The notes under the pieces were generated by a model. It ran no database searches and was not told where the DNA came from. It saw only the letters and a program-made list of their open reading frames with translations. A program made the translations under genes and the position numbers. From Seriola aureovittata (lineage: Eukaryota > Chordata > Actinopteri > Carangiformes > Carangidae): a stretch of DNA of 64,000 nucleotides. How positions within the stretch are numbered: position 1 is the stretch's first letter; the number at the start of each line of letters is the position of its first letter. The stretch is from assembly GCF_021018895.1 (NCBI RefSeq), contig NC_079381.1, positions 13,894,501-13,958,500 on the forward strand. The letters are read 5' to 3'. Positions 33,401 to 45,160 of this stretch are shown in pieces.

Positions 33401-35659
33401 TGGTGGCCTCAGAAAAGACTTGGCTCACACATGCAGTCCTCCACAAACTGCAACTTGACCTGACATTTGAAAAGTACTTAGGCTAACAACAACTAGATAA
33501 CTGAATCTAAAAGCAGTTTGTATGAAGTTGCTACTTACATCATGCACTATCTGGATACCTAGCTTAGATACTTATTACTTTGTTAAAAAAAAAAAAATAT
33601 GGCTAACTCTGATATCACAACAACGACAACAGCAAACATGCTATCACAAGCTTGTTTACACTAAAAAGTTACTTGTGCTAATGTGAAGGATGACACTGCA
33701 ATATGTCATTTTTTCTATCACTTAATGCATTAATTCTCAATCCACTAAGTCCGACTGATATGACTGAAGGAAGTCCTAGAAATTTCACTGAGCAGGTCCC
33801 ACACATCAATTAGGTTTCTAAAGTTTCAAATTGAAACACAGACCATGAAAATCACACCATAATTATCCCTCAAAATCCGGGTATAACATTTAAGGGATTT
33901 TTTCTTAGCTGCCTGCTGTCACATGACCCTCATGTGGCACCTCTACCCCCAGTGGGACAGTTTTCAATGCTATGGAAGGTAAGGTGTTACAGAAAGTATC
34001 ACCAACCAGTCACAAAATGTGACTCAGTTGTGATATTCAACCTTATTTTGTGTTCATTATGTACAAATAAACCACATGAGTATCTATCAAGGAGAAGGCA
34101 AGTCAAGACCATGTGACCAGACTGCAGCCTCAGCACTTCTGCCTTACTTCCCAACTATCTGAATCTTTCTCCAGAGACACACTGTCAAAGCCTTTTCTCT
34201 GCTCAACAACCACTTCCCATAGAGGGGAGGACGCATGACTTGTGTGTATCTTAAATCTGGGCAATCAGGAAATCCTGACACAGTCACGGTGCCTCCATGA
34301 TGTTCAGGCCCACTTTTCAAATCATGTGACTCTTTTCAAACCCTAGAAAACAATATAATGAGATCATCACTACCGTTTACAGGCAAGGCAGAGCACACTA
34401 TCACAATGCATACAAATTGAATTTATGATGATTTATAACATTTATACCATGAAAAATCAATACAAAAGAACAACAAGTAACGTTGTTATGTTTCTAATCG
34501 AGCCTACAAATACACAGAGAGCACTGGTACAAGAAACAGAAATGATGCAGCATTTTATGGTGGAAAAGGGAAGATCTATCCCAATTGTACAACACTTGGA
34601 GACATTAATAGTGTCCTTTGCAGCAAGATTCCGTTTTGAAATTATACACAACTGTTGTCTGAAAAAAAATAAAAACCAAAGGGGAGGCTAACGTACTAAT
34701 GGCTAAGGAATTAGCATGGGACCTTAAACGCAACGCTACATTACAGATGATAACGGTATTATCAACACTTCCTTACCACGAAACACAATTAAAAGCACAC
34801 ACAAATCCAAACAAACCGGACTGGAGTGCCTCATGTTAACTCTTTAATTTGATACTGTAACGTCACGCCTGCGCCCCTACGACGTTGGCTATCTTAGCTT
34901 AACAACCGGCAAAATGACAGCGTCGGTTTGGTTAATTCTCTGCTGTTAGTTAGCACTCAAAGAGCTAGAAATGTGACTAAGCAGAGGAAGAAGTAAAAGC
35001 TGACATTTACTTGGTTGACTAGCTAGATGATCGTGACTAGTAAATATCATGGCCCTATCTTAGCTGTTTTGACAGCTAAGTTTGCGTTAGCTGGTTACCT
35101 GCTTGCTGACATCAGTGGATGTATCTTGACAACAAATCACATAAATCACAACACGGAAGTTGATTGCCTCTATCAGCACACAGACAATCAATCAAATATC
35201 ATGTTATTAGCATAACCCGATCGGAAAAACAATTTGGCCTCAGCATAATCAACAAAAGCCACCATACACCAAACTAACGACAGCTAGCGGTGGCTTTAGC
35301 ATGCTAGTTTTCTAGCTATCTGCGAGGGTTGGATTATGTTAAATACGTAGCTTCGATTGCTTGTCACACTTTATTTAGTCATCGCTGAGGAAGTCCCATC
35401 TTCGTCCACATTAGTAATATCTGACAGTTCAATAGGTAATATCGCATATTCTTGGAAACTAACGATAGACACCAAACTAGTGTTAGCCAACTGTTAGCTA
35501 GCTTCGTTAGCTTTCCAATTAGCTGATTCCTGACAAACACAGGCTGGCTAAACTCTTCCAGCTGTTTAATACTTTGAATATCGGTGCCTCCGCGTTTACT
35601 AGACACTTTGTACATGTGTGTGTGAGTGTGATTAAATATTGCCAAATTTCTGTCCTTAC
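30449..35659 (-). other. rab14: rab14 first intron, no further gene seen
   Basis: This 5.2 kb between the coding exon and the predicted noncoding exon 1 is AT-rich. I found no exon with good signals in it. Its 5' part, about 34.68-35.56 kb, is unusually rich in TTAGC/GCTAG words and CpG-containing motifs and may belong to the promoter region. Confidence 0.55.
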
Positions 35660-35770
35660 CAGGAATGAAGTCTTTTGAGCTGTCTGTTCTTGATCTGCTC
35701 AGAGGAGGTCTGCAGGTTATCCTGGCTCAAGTATGATCTGTCTATCCAAGATGGCTGCTCGCGGCACAGG
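35660..35770 (-). other. rab14: Predicted rab14 noncoding exon 1 and core promoter
   Basis: On the minus strand a good donor (TG|GTAAGG) ends at 35660, facing the acceptor at 30449 that precedes the coding exon. The plus-strand motif AAGATGGCTGC at 35748-35758 resembles a YY1 element, which often sits just downstream of the start site in housekeeping promoters. The transcription start is therefore probably about 35.76-35.83 kb. No coding sequence is proposed for this exon. Confidence 0.5.
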
Positions 35771-36116
35771 GTTTCCTCCGCTGTGTACAATGGGTTCTGG
35801 GACAAAGAGCATCGTATGCGGCGGTTTGCGGTATGAGCACCGCTAGAGTGCACCCCTTCGTGGAAGGCAATCTCACCTGCACAGGTGTATTCATGCATAC
35901 TGTACTGGCATGGTACTTAACACCAATTATGTGCCGCATCAGGTAATATATTCATCACTTAAGTGAAATCATGAGCCAGAAGACTGAGTGTTCAGGGGCA
36001 CCTGCTTGACCTGGGTTCAGGTACTGTTTCAGCATCCTTTTACTTTAAAGACCTATATCAAACTGATTCTGACATGTGAGTTTTAGCTTTGTATAACCAT
36101 TCTAGGACCTAAAAAT

Positions 36117-36190
36117 TATTTATTGTTTATCTGGATCCCCATTAGTTGTTGCTTTTACAAGAACACTTATCCTGTCTTCAAGTCTGTCAA
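36117..36190 (-). mobile_element. 3' tail of a teleost LINE-like element
   Basis: Read on the minus strand, the segment ends CAACTAATGGGGATCC followed by AT-rich AATAAA-type units. This resembles the 3' tail of a LINE family common in teleosts. Only the tail is recognised; more of a decayed element may extend to about 36390. Family assignment is from memory. Confidence 0.45.
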
Positions 36191-36909
36191 TCAAAAATGT
36201 TTTGTAGATTCTTGAGATATAAAGCATGGCAAACATTCCCAGTGAGATTATGGCTCTATACATGTTTTTGTTTTCTGTTGTTTTTTTTTCATTGCATGAC
36301 AGCTTGAGGTCCAGGTTGACATCTGTTAATGTGTTAAAAAAAAAAGTCCTTTGTGTTCTATCCAGAGGGAAGTAGACATTTGTCTCATGCAAACAATCAG
36401 AATAAGGAAAGCAGGGCTATAAGCTGTTTATTAAACATTTGGAGTTGGACAGCATCCATTCTGCCAACTTATCCCTGTGTAAGACTGTAATTTCTGCTCC
36501 AGCGGGGCTTTTCTGCCAGCGCCACTTTGTGTGCCTGGTACTGGGTAATACACAGTATGTTTTGTACATGGCAGATTTGTGATGTAAAGATCATATACTT
36601 TAAGTACATGGCACTAAACTAGTGAAGGCCCCATACTACTGGTGAATATTAGATTTCTTTATATGATGATGATATATCAGCCTACTGGGAATGTTTCATT
36701 TCTGTTTTATTCTATTTATTGTATGATGTCCATGTCAAATTTACATATTTTCATATGTACAAGAAAGCACTCTTCCAGTCACTTGTTGAATGATCTCACA
36801 TATAATCATGTGAAAAGCAAGTAATTGTAGTTATCTCTGATCATGAGTGGTATGGGACATTCATGGTGCATTTTGGAATAAAAGACATAGCAGAGTTCAA
36901 AGTGATTTT

Positions 36910-37642
36910 CTTTTGAAAAATATGAAATAATTTAATATAGCAATTCACAACATTACATGCTTTCACTGTACAATATTTCTCACAGTCATACATAGAACCA
37001 CATGCAGTGTGCTTTCCCAAGCTCAGCCTGGAGAACTGGACAGCAAACTAAAAAAATATCTTTCATTTTGCAAAGTAAACAGCCTGTGACATCAAAAGAA
37101 CATACCGCACACAAAGACTTGATCTTGAGAAAGATAATGAACTCCTTAACAGAGACAAGGGATTTATGTCTTACAGTACATGTGGATCTAAGCCTTTACA
37201 AAACTGAAGTCAGTGTTTTTTCTGCTTATATGGATGATTTACTGAAAGTTGTTTTTTTTTTTTTTTAATGAACTGACATGTGACTCTAAAGAACATATTC
37301 CTTTCTTGGCAACAAAAATGTCCCATAATATCCCATATACTTCAAGCTACATTTGAGAAAGTGGATGTGCACAATGAATTCACTGATGACTGCAAGCTGC
37401 TTCATCATTATTTTGACCAAACATATTCACAGGATGATTTTTGCCATTTCTCTGACTGTAAGTCCAAGCTAACAATGTGACAAAAGCTACTATTTCAAGG
37501 TGCTCACCTGTAACACCACACTGAGTCAAACTCCCATTCAGCCCTAAACATCAGCAGCAAAGAGAACAGATGAGAGTTTCTCATACAAAATGTTTCTCCC
37601 ATAGTCCACTCGTGTTAGGTTCTCTTCCAGAATGACTCCGTA
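36910..37642 (-). other. Probable 3' UTR of the Ly6-family gene
   Basis: Downstream of the stop on the minus strand, an ATTAAA-type signal reads at 36936-36931, with cleavage expected near 36915. No AATAAA is closer. The extent is inferred. Confidence 0.4.
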
Positions 37643-40600
37643 TCACAACCACATCCTCAGCAGCAAGAGGCTGAACAGTGCACAGATATAGTGGAGTGTG
37701 CTTAGGTGCCAGGAGGGGGCGCTGTTACATAGGTCTGAGTCACAGCAGTGGATGCGCACCCCTGGCAGCTCTTGTTGCTGGCAGTGTCTGGATGTGGCAC
37801 AACCACTGGTCAGGACAATACCCAGGGCCGCTGGAAGGACAGAGGAGGGAAGACAGTCAGTCAGTCAGTCAGCGAAGAGTGACGAGCTGGTGTTTGGCTC
37901 AGCAAGAAAGGGAAAAAAAGCACAAGTAAGCACCAAATACTGCAAGTGTGTAATGAGGAAGCCACTTAGAGATCTTAAAGGCACACTCCATAGGATATTT
38001 CCTCACAGACGAGATACCAAGACAAATACAATCTGTACTCTGCCCCCCGATTTCTGAATATCTCGTAAAGTCTATATTTAAAAATCTGTAATATCTTTAT
38101 TTGACTGCAAATACTGAGGGAAAAAAATACAAACAAAGACAGTTTAGCCTCTCCTAAATCCATACTTATCTGAGAGCTGCAAATCCACTGGAGTCTCTCT
38201 CCCTTTTGGTTGTCATATAGTCTTGAAGAAAAGCATTGGACTGATAACTGGCATCCAATAATTACTGTATTGCAGCCTGTGTGATATTTTGAGTGTTCTG
38301 AGTCCCTGCAGCTAAGAACCAGTGGAATTAAAATGCATAATTTGAATCTGACAACAGCAACACTTGGCATTAGTGAATTATAAATAAATGGAAATCTTTG
38401 CCCTACTTCAGCTTCTCTAAACTTTTTTTTTTTTTTTTTTTTTACTGGTCACTCTCTCGCGGTTGATTAGAACCTGACAACATCTAAACGTGACATCCCC
38501 AGACAACAGGAGCTCAGCTCACTGGTTGTTGTTCCAAATCCAAGTTGAAAACAAAAGAGTGACCCGTTCTTCTAGGTGAGGGCAGCAGGGCCAACCTAAG
38601 AAGATCAGCCTGGCTTCTTCATTACCTCCGCTAAGGAGGTTATGTTTTCACCTATGTTTGTTTGTTTGTTTGTTTGTGTCATTTATGGTGTTGAGATCTA
38701 TGACTTTGTTCAACGGGGTGAAGATTTGGATAATGAATCGGACCTGGTCGAAGGAAATGTTAGGCCTCGGCAGAGATATGTGCTCTGCCATTCTAGTTTA
38801 AATTGTGATGATGATTCTTAGTCTGGCCTTTCTTAACATTGCATCACATAAAGTGCTTATTCATCAAGGCATTTTCTGCCTGTCAGGAGACCTCACTTCA
38901 GTTTAGGTTGGAGACCACTGAGATGTGAGAGGACATCGCTCAGGAGAGAAGGACTGATTATGGGTTAAGGACAGATGTCTTGTATATGAGCACAAAAGGA
39001 GGCTAGAACTCTAAGACTCTAATGGAACTTCACCAGCATCTGTCTGATTTGGGTTTGGCAGGGTCACATGAAGATTAACAGGCTGACTGGCCACAGATTA
39101 CTACCAAGACACTGCTTCAAGATTTTGACAAAGTGCTTGTCATACTGTGTCAGACAGGCTGCTGTCAGCCCTTGTCTGAGCCTGTTGTTTCACTGCAAAT
39201 GGACGAAGGTGCCTCATCAGCCCTTTCAACGCGAGCAGATCCCTGAGACGTCAAGGCAAACAGCTGGATTGTCCACGCTTCCATGGATATCAGCAGAGCT
39301 ACTCATCTGACCATCACCATCCTGTCATGGATGTCCACATCCTCCATTTGGCTTAACATCAAACAATGAGTGACTTATAATTTACTCAGCAAAGCACACC
39401 AAAGTAGGGTTATGTAACCATCCTCGGTGCACGGAGAAATAGAATATTCCCGTCAGCGAACAAAGAACATTTACATGAAAGTATGATTAAAAATGATTAT
39501 GCCAATGTCCAGTGGCACGCCAGAGTGAATTCATCATTTATTAATCTGCTACCCCATAAATATTCTCCAAATAAGTATCATACACAGATGCATTAGCTCA
39601 CTGAGAAGAGAAGAGAAGAGAAGAGAAGAGAAGAGAAGAGAAGAGAAGAGAAGAGAAGAGAAGAGAAGAGAAGAGGAGAAGAGAAGAGAAGAGAAGAGAA
39701 AGATTTCAGTTCATTAGTCACTCAGTATTGTTCATACAGGGGTTTACTCACTGCTCTCTGTCTTAATGCAGAAACGGTGTTTGAAGCCCTTGTGTGAGTG
39801 GGTGCAGGTGATGACCTCTGGGTTGGAGCAGCCCACGTCCACGTACCTCTGGCCCTGGATGATGTTGCAGCCATAGCACTGCAGCCCCTGGACTGCAGGG
39901 GAAACACAGTACATGACAACTTGTTTGTGGGTCCAATTCAACATGGCGTGTTTGTGTGACACCACTGGGATACGTAAGCAATAGCATATTCCCTGCTACT
40001 TTTGGGCTATGGAAGGATTTAACATATGCAGATCACCTTAATAGAATCATTATTATAAATTAAATGTATGAGCAGAAAAAGGTGGGAAGACACAGCAACA
40101 CTACGTGTGAGCCTTATCAACACATATATTTGCCTGTATGCACTGCAGGCAGGTTATCTTGAGAGAGTCTGTGGTGACCCCTGATTATTATGAGGGTCAC
40201 ATAAAGTTGCATGCCAATTAGTGCCATTCATAAGCCCTCTCTGTATCTTATCCCAGTTTCAATTCATGACTGATTTGTTGATGCAGTTTGCCTGTTAAAC
40301 CTTATCTTCAGCAAAATACCATTAAACTGTATAATAATACTAATTTGTTCTCATTCATTTTGAAGACTATTCTTCTTATGTACCCATTGACACATTAAAC
40401 GACACATTCATTTGACTTAAAATAAAAAAAAATATTTTAAAAAACTGTTTCATCTGAATATAAGACTGCACATAATCTCGCCTTTTTGGATAATTCCACT
40501 GTGTGTGTGTGTGTGTGCCTTAACTGCCATACTTTTTTTTTTAAGACTCTTGCTGGTGGTACACTGCTGGCCTGAAATGACCCTCCTTCTTAGCAGTGTT

Positions 40601-43515
40601 AGTAATGGTGATATTGTTACTACAGAGCTGCAGTTTTCCAAGTTCTGAATTACACCCAAACAGCCTCTTTGACTTTGACTCAAAATCTACATAATTTGCA
40701 TTGAGTCTGATTCAAATTTGAATGATCTTCTTAGGAAGATGAGAATTAGACTTAAATTGTATCATCATCTTCCTTCTTACTGAAGCTATATGCAGCACTT
40801 AAATGGTGCAAATGAGACAACCCTTCAAGCAAAAATACTGCCTTCAGCTGAACCTTCAACTGAAGCCAGTATCTTACATGGTATTTCAAGAGAAGTACAT
40901 CTCAAAGGCATTAAAAGTCCCTCTCAACATGTCACTGTTCCAACAAGGAACATTGTTCTGGAGTTTGATATTTGCTCTCATCTTGACTTATAACCTCTTC
41001 TCTTTTCTTCTCTTCTCTTCTCTTGCGCTTAAGGGTGACTCACCCTGAGTAGTACACCCCATCCCAAGCTGTCTGTCTGCCAGCTCCAGCTTGTGATCTC
41101 AAAGCTGTGTCTCTACCACTCAGCACCCTATAAGTGGTAGAAGCTACGGCACAGAGGAGGACTTGAGAGGGACTAAACCAACACGCAGCCAGATAATGCT
41201 GTTTACTTTTCCTTATCAACTCATGCCTGAAATGGATAGACTCAGTTAACGTGATCATTTGCCAAAATAGGTTTTATTCCCTGTGCAGTTAAAAGAAGAC
41301 ACACTGGCACACACTGTATCGCAATACAATGGAATTTTAAACGATATCTTTGCAGAAATAAAAATGCTCCAAAGACCGCTTTCATCTCGAGTTCCCTCTC
41401 CTCCCATGCCTCTCACTTCCCAAATGTCTAACTCTCTCAAGAAAGTAAGGCTAAGCCTAAACAGAACAAATCCACCGGAGCTTAAAGGGATTATCTGTAA
41501 ATTCAGACCCCTCACACACCTGTGCCTGACCTCCAAAATCCCACACACACAAGATAGACGATCAGCTTTGGCTGAAACCAATCCTCTCTCTTTATCTGTG
41601 CAGCCCTGTGTGGACTCAGAGCGAGGGCAGGGAGCGGACGCGAGCCTCTCGCCACCACTGCTCTGTTAAATAGCCCACAAAAAAGCTCTGATGGAGCTTT
41701 CAGGAGCAAACTAATCCCAGGCAAATGCTCTTACAAAAATCACTTTAGAAATCTGCTGGAATCAATGTAAAGCCTCACAGGGACAGAGAGCACATGCCAG
41801 CCTTTAGGGGACGTGTCATAGTCCCCGGATAGTCCCCTGTTGGTGATACACTATGCACTGAAAGCTCTCATGAATACTGGAGTATTTCATTAGAGCTGGG
41901 GTAATGGTAGTGGAAATGAAAAGCAGCGGAATGGCCATTTACATCTGGAGAACGACCTGATTTAACAATTCACCGAGATGCAATGTTGTTACATGTATGA
42001 AACATTGATGAGCAGCCCGGTATGAGCATTTGTCAACATAATGAGGACATACTGGAGAGACATTGGGCTCCCATGGTTCAATGCAATTTATTATGAGTAT
42101 ACACCAAGCTTTCCCACTTTGCACTGCAAATGTTGATTAACTGAATACGTCAAAATGTATTGTGACCTAAATCTGATGTAGTATTTAGTATCAAGTACTG
42201 TTTGTTTTGAGCTCATGATGAACTAATCAGCATTTCAACATGGAGCCAATTATATTCATAATTACATGTATTATAGATTTTCTTTGAGAAGCCATTTTTA
42301 AAAAAAGGAAAAGGATTTTAAGAAGCATCATAAGAACATTTGGATTTAATTTAGGAAAGGTAATACTGTTTCCCTGTCTTATTATGTTAAAACTGAATGC
42401 AGTATGATTACTATAATCAATAAGGATATAATATTTAATAGGTGATAGATATTGTGCAATTATAGTATTAAGGTCATTGTCCTTTGTTGATGTTTTTTGA
42501 CAGTTATGGTTATATATACAAACACCATCATCTTACTTAGAATCCTATTGAATATTGTATGTTTTAAACCACAGTTGTTGGATTACATTCGGGTGGATTA
42601 CATCACATGACTATAATATTATTTTATCCTTATCATGAAATACAGAAATAACATTAATCTGGAAATCTGACACTGTTTATAATACACAACAATGGATCTA
42701 TAGCCAGCTGTTTGTGGACGTTGCCTTATTGGTAAAGGCCATATCATTAATCTGGCCTGGAGCTCACTTCACCCGCTTGTTTGGAGCTGGGATCAGAGGT
42801 GATCTGACTCCGACCAAACACTGAGATATGAATCGAGCAAAGCAATATCTCACTGCACAACATCACCCCAGTTTTCCTCATGTTTGGCCCCTCAGTGAAA
42901 CAAAGGTTGCAGACAAGCCGAGTCAGGTCAATCGTTATTGCTCTACAGGGAAATTTAGTTTGCCACCTATGGATATCATCTATTGTTAGGAGACTTGGAT
43001 TTGAATTCCCAGGTCAATAACCTGCAGAACAAAGGCATATTTATTGGCGTCACCTTTGAACATAGTCATTCATTATAATGATGTCATCCGTTTTGTTAGT
43101 TTTTGTCTGGAACATTCACAGGTTTATTATCTGTAATTCTATTGCTGTGTTAGCATTTTGCAAACATTTAAAGTTGATTTTTCCCCCAATACTTTTACTG
43201 TATTTATATTGTATTTATACCCTGGAGTATATATAATATAATACCTGCATTTATTATTGATTACTTTGCCTGCAAAAGGCTGTTGACCATTGTATTTGTG
43301 ATATCATTAGTGCTAAACCTACTTACAAAGCTACACATGCACATGCACACGCAAACACACACACACACGCAGCCTGTTCATATGCCTCTTTGCACTACAA
43401 GATTCTCCATACATTTCACAGACAAAATACATCCTTACCACTTACCTTGTGTCAAGAAGAGTGCCCAAACCAAGATAAATCCAAGCCCATACACCAGCCA
43501 GGTATGTAAAGTCAT
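37643..43515 (-). CDS. Ly6/uPAR-family GPI-anchored three-finger protein
   Basis: Three coding exons, in minus order 43515-43446, 39892-39752 and 37830-37643, join in frame to 399 nt (132 residues). Exon 1 encodes a signal peptide (MTLHTWLVYGLGFILVWALF). Exons 2-3 encode one LU domain with ten cysteines, opening LQCYGC and closing with the family signature HCCDSDLCN. A hydrophobic C-terminal stretch (ICALFSLLLLRMWL) follows, as expected for a GPI-addition signal. Both introns are phase 1, the usual Ly6 arrangement. The protein should be cell-surface or secreted. Family members bind receptors such as nicotinic acetylcholine receptors or complement factors, but nothing here shows the ligand. 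I do not recognise the ortholog. No residue needed for the fold is missing. Confidence 0.85.
38615..38802 (+). repeat. Interspersed teleost repeat in Ly6-gene intron 2
   Basis: The segment begins CATTACCTCCGCTAAGGAGG, passes through GTTT units and ends in CTCGGCAGAGATATGTGCTC then CATTCTAGTTT. This is the layout of a dispersed repeat often met in fish genomes, here diverged. The start contains the short palindrome CCTCCGCTAAGGAGG. Family name unknown to me. Confidence 0.55.
39603..39701. repeat. (AAGAG)n pentanucleotide array
   Basis: About 19 near-perfect AAGAG units lie 51 bases from the Ly6 exon 2 donor. On the transcribed minus strand they read as a CTCTT pyrimidine tract inside intron 2. 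Confidence 0.95.
40995..41024. repeat. (TCTTC)n array, complementary to the AAGAG array
   Basis: About six imperfect CTTCT units lie in Ly6-gene intron 1. Their sequence is complementary to the AAGAG array on the other side of exon 2. Confidence 0.85.
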
Positions 43516-43760
43516 GGATGCAGCACAGTAGTGATGGTCAGTGGTCAGTGCTGGAGGAGAGAGATCCAAAGAGTTCCTCTACTCTCATCTAATAGTCCAC
43601 CAAAACAGACAGAGGGAGAAATCTAGCAGAGATCCCACTTTCCAAAGCCTGAGCAACCCGACTGTCTCTCTCCACCACAGCCTCAGCGAAGCTCACGCAG
43701 TGTGTGAGTGAACTGCCAGTGAGAGTCCAGTGAGAGAGGGAGCCAACCATCCAGACAGTC
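43516..43760 (-). promoter_or_regulatory. Probable 5' UTR and promoter of the Ly6-family gene
   Basis: The start codon CAT is at 43513-43515 on the plus strand. Upstream on the minus strand are CAGTCA/CAGC-rich tracts and no obvious TATA box. No splice acceptor is needed before the ATG, so transcription may start in this stretch. Confidence 0.35.
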
Positions 43761-44836
43761 AGTCAGCTCAGCAGCCAGTCAGGCAAAGAGGCGAGGGGGA
43801 GGAAGATAAACCAGCGAAGGAACTAAATAAATGAATGAATGAATGTCTTCCTCAGCGGTCTCCTCACGTCCTGAGAAGGAGAAGCTGGGAGAACTAAGGG
43901 TTTGATCACAGAAAAGAAAAAAAAGGATCTCTCATGTCACTTCCTGAAGGAAAAAAAAAAAGAGGAAAGAACCACCTTCTCTCATTACAGAGATGAAAAC
44001 AAACAGTGTAGCTGTGAGTGTGGTCCTTTTCCAGTTTGGGCAACCACATCAATCAGGATTAATTCCTGATTGATAATCCATTGCTTCTAATAATAGCCCT
44101 ATCACAATGTGTTAAAAGCCCAGGCACTAAATGGGATGGCACACCAGGGGGGCCAGGTTAGTGTGTATGTGAGCGTGTGCATGTGTGTGCGTCTCAGAGA
44201 GGGAGCAATACCAAAGGACACACAAACACACAAACGCATGCACACACTTCCCCAATAGGGCAGGTTATCTGTGCTTGGTGTATCACTGTGCCCGCACACT
44301 GGGGAGAAAATTCTATCTAATCAAGAATTAAAGAGTAAATCCTTTCTTAGAGACTGTAATGCCAGAGGATAAGGCAGGCTTTGCAGTAAGCCCTCATTCC
44401 CTCCCCACCCAAAGCAACATATGGTCCGGCCTGAGAGATGGCTGCCAATGATCACTGTCATTCATATTAAGACATATTTACAGGGGCAAGTGCAGATCTT
44501 TCCACATATGTTTTGATTACGGTGGAATGCAGGATAAGCTTTTTATTCATTAGACCTCATTTCCAAACAAGCAAATGCCTCCTCGAAACCGGGGCCTGCA
44601 GTTCACCGTTTTGCTGTGTTCCCGCATGCACATACATGTGCCTCTTTTTATTTGTAAGTGTGTGCAGCTGTGTGTGAGTGGCCTCTCCTCTCTGTGCTTT
44701 TTATTCATGAGTCATTGCTTGTGTGTGTGTGTGTGAGAGTGTGTGTGAAAGAAAAACAGGGCGAGAGAAAAGAAATGCCAGCTGTGTGTACTATCTGTGT
44801 GAAGCATATGGTAGGTAGAGAGGGTCATGTGGACAG

Positions 44837-44837
<1 letters not shown>

Positions 44838-44877
<40 letters not shown>
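44838..44877. repeat. (TG)n microsatellite
   Basis: A nearly uninterrupted GT run of about 40 bases. Confidence 0.92.
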
Positions 44878-44960
44878 TATGAGGGGGTGAGAGAGGAAAA
44901 GATGCTGTTTCAACCTTAGCTATAATCAATATTCTTGTGTATGTGTATGTGAACTGTGAC

Positions 44961-45160
44961 TTTAAAGGAGTAGCTTGACATTTCGGGCTTTTCTTGCCGC
45001 TCTCGTGTCTGTGCATTAAACATGAAGCTGCAGCCAGAAGACGGTCGAGATTGGAGATCGGCAGAGGAGAAACAGCTACCCCGGTTCCATCCATGTGGTG
45101 ACAAACTTCACCTACCAGCTCCTTTAAAGCTTACTAATTAACACGTTACATCTCGGTTCA
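44961..45160 (+). repeat. Interspersed SINE/MITE-like repeat, copy 1
   Basis: Starts TTTAAAGGAGTAGCTTGACA, contains ACATGAAGCTGCAGCCAG, and ends ACCAGCTCCTTTAAAGC then TTACTAATTAACACGTTACA. It resembles a very common teleost repeat and shares its 3' half with the copy at 57.35-57.56 kb. The central part is diverged. Confidence 0.65.
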
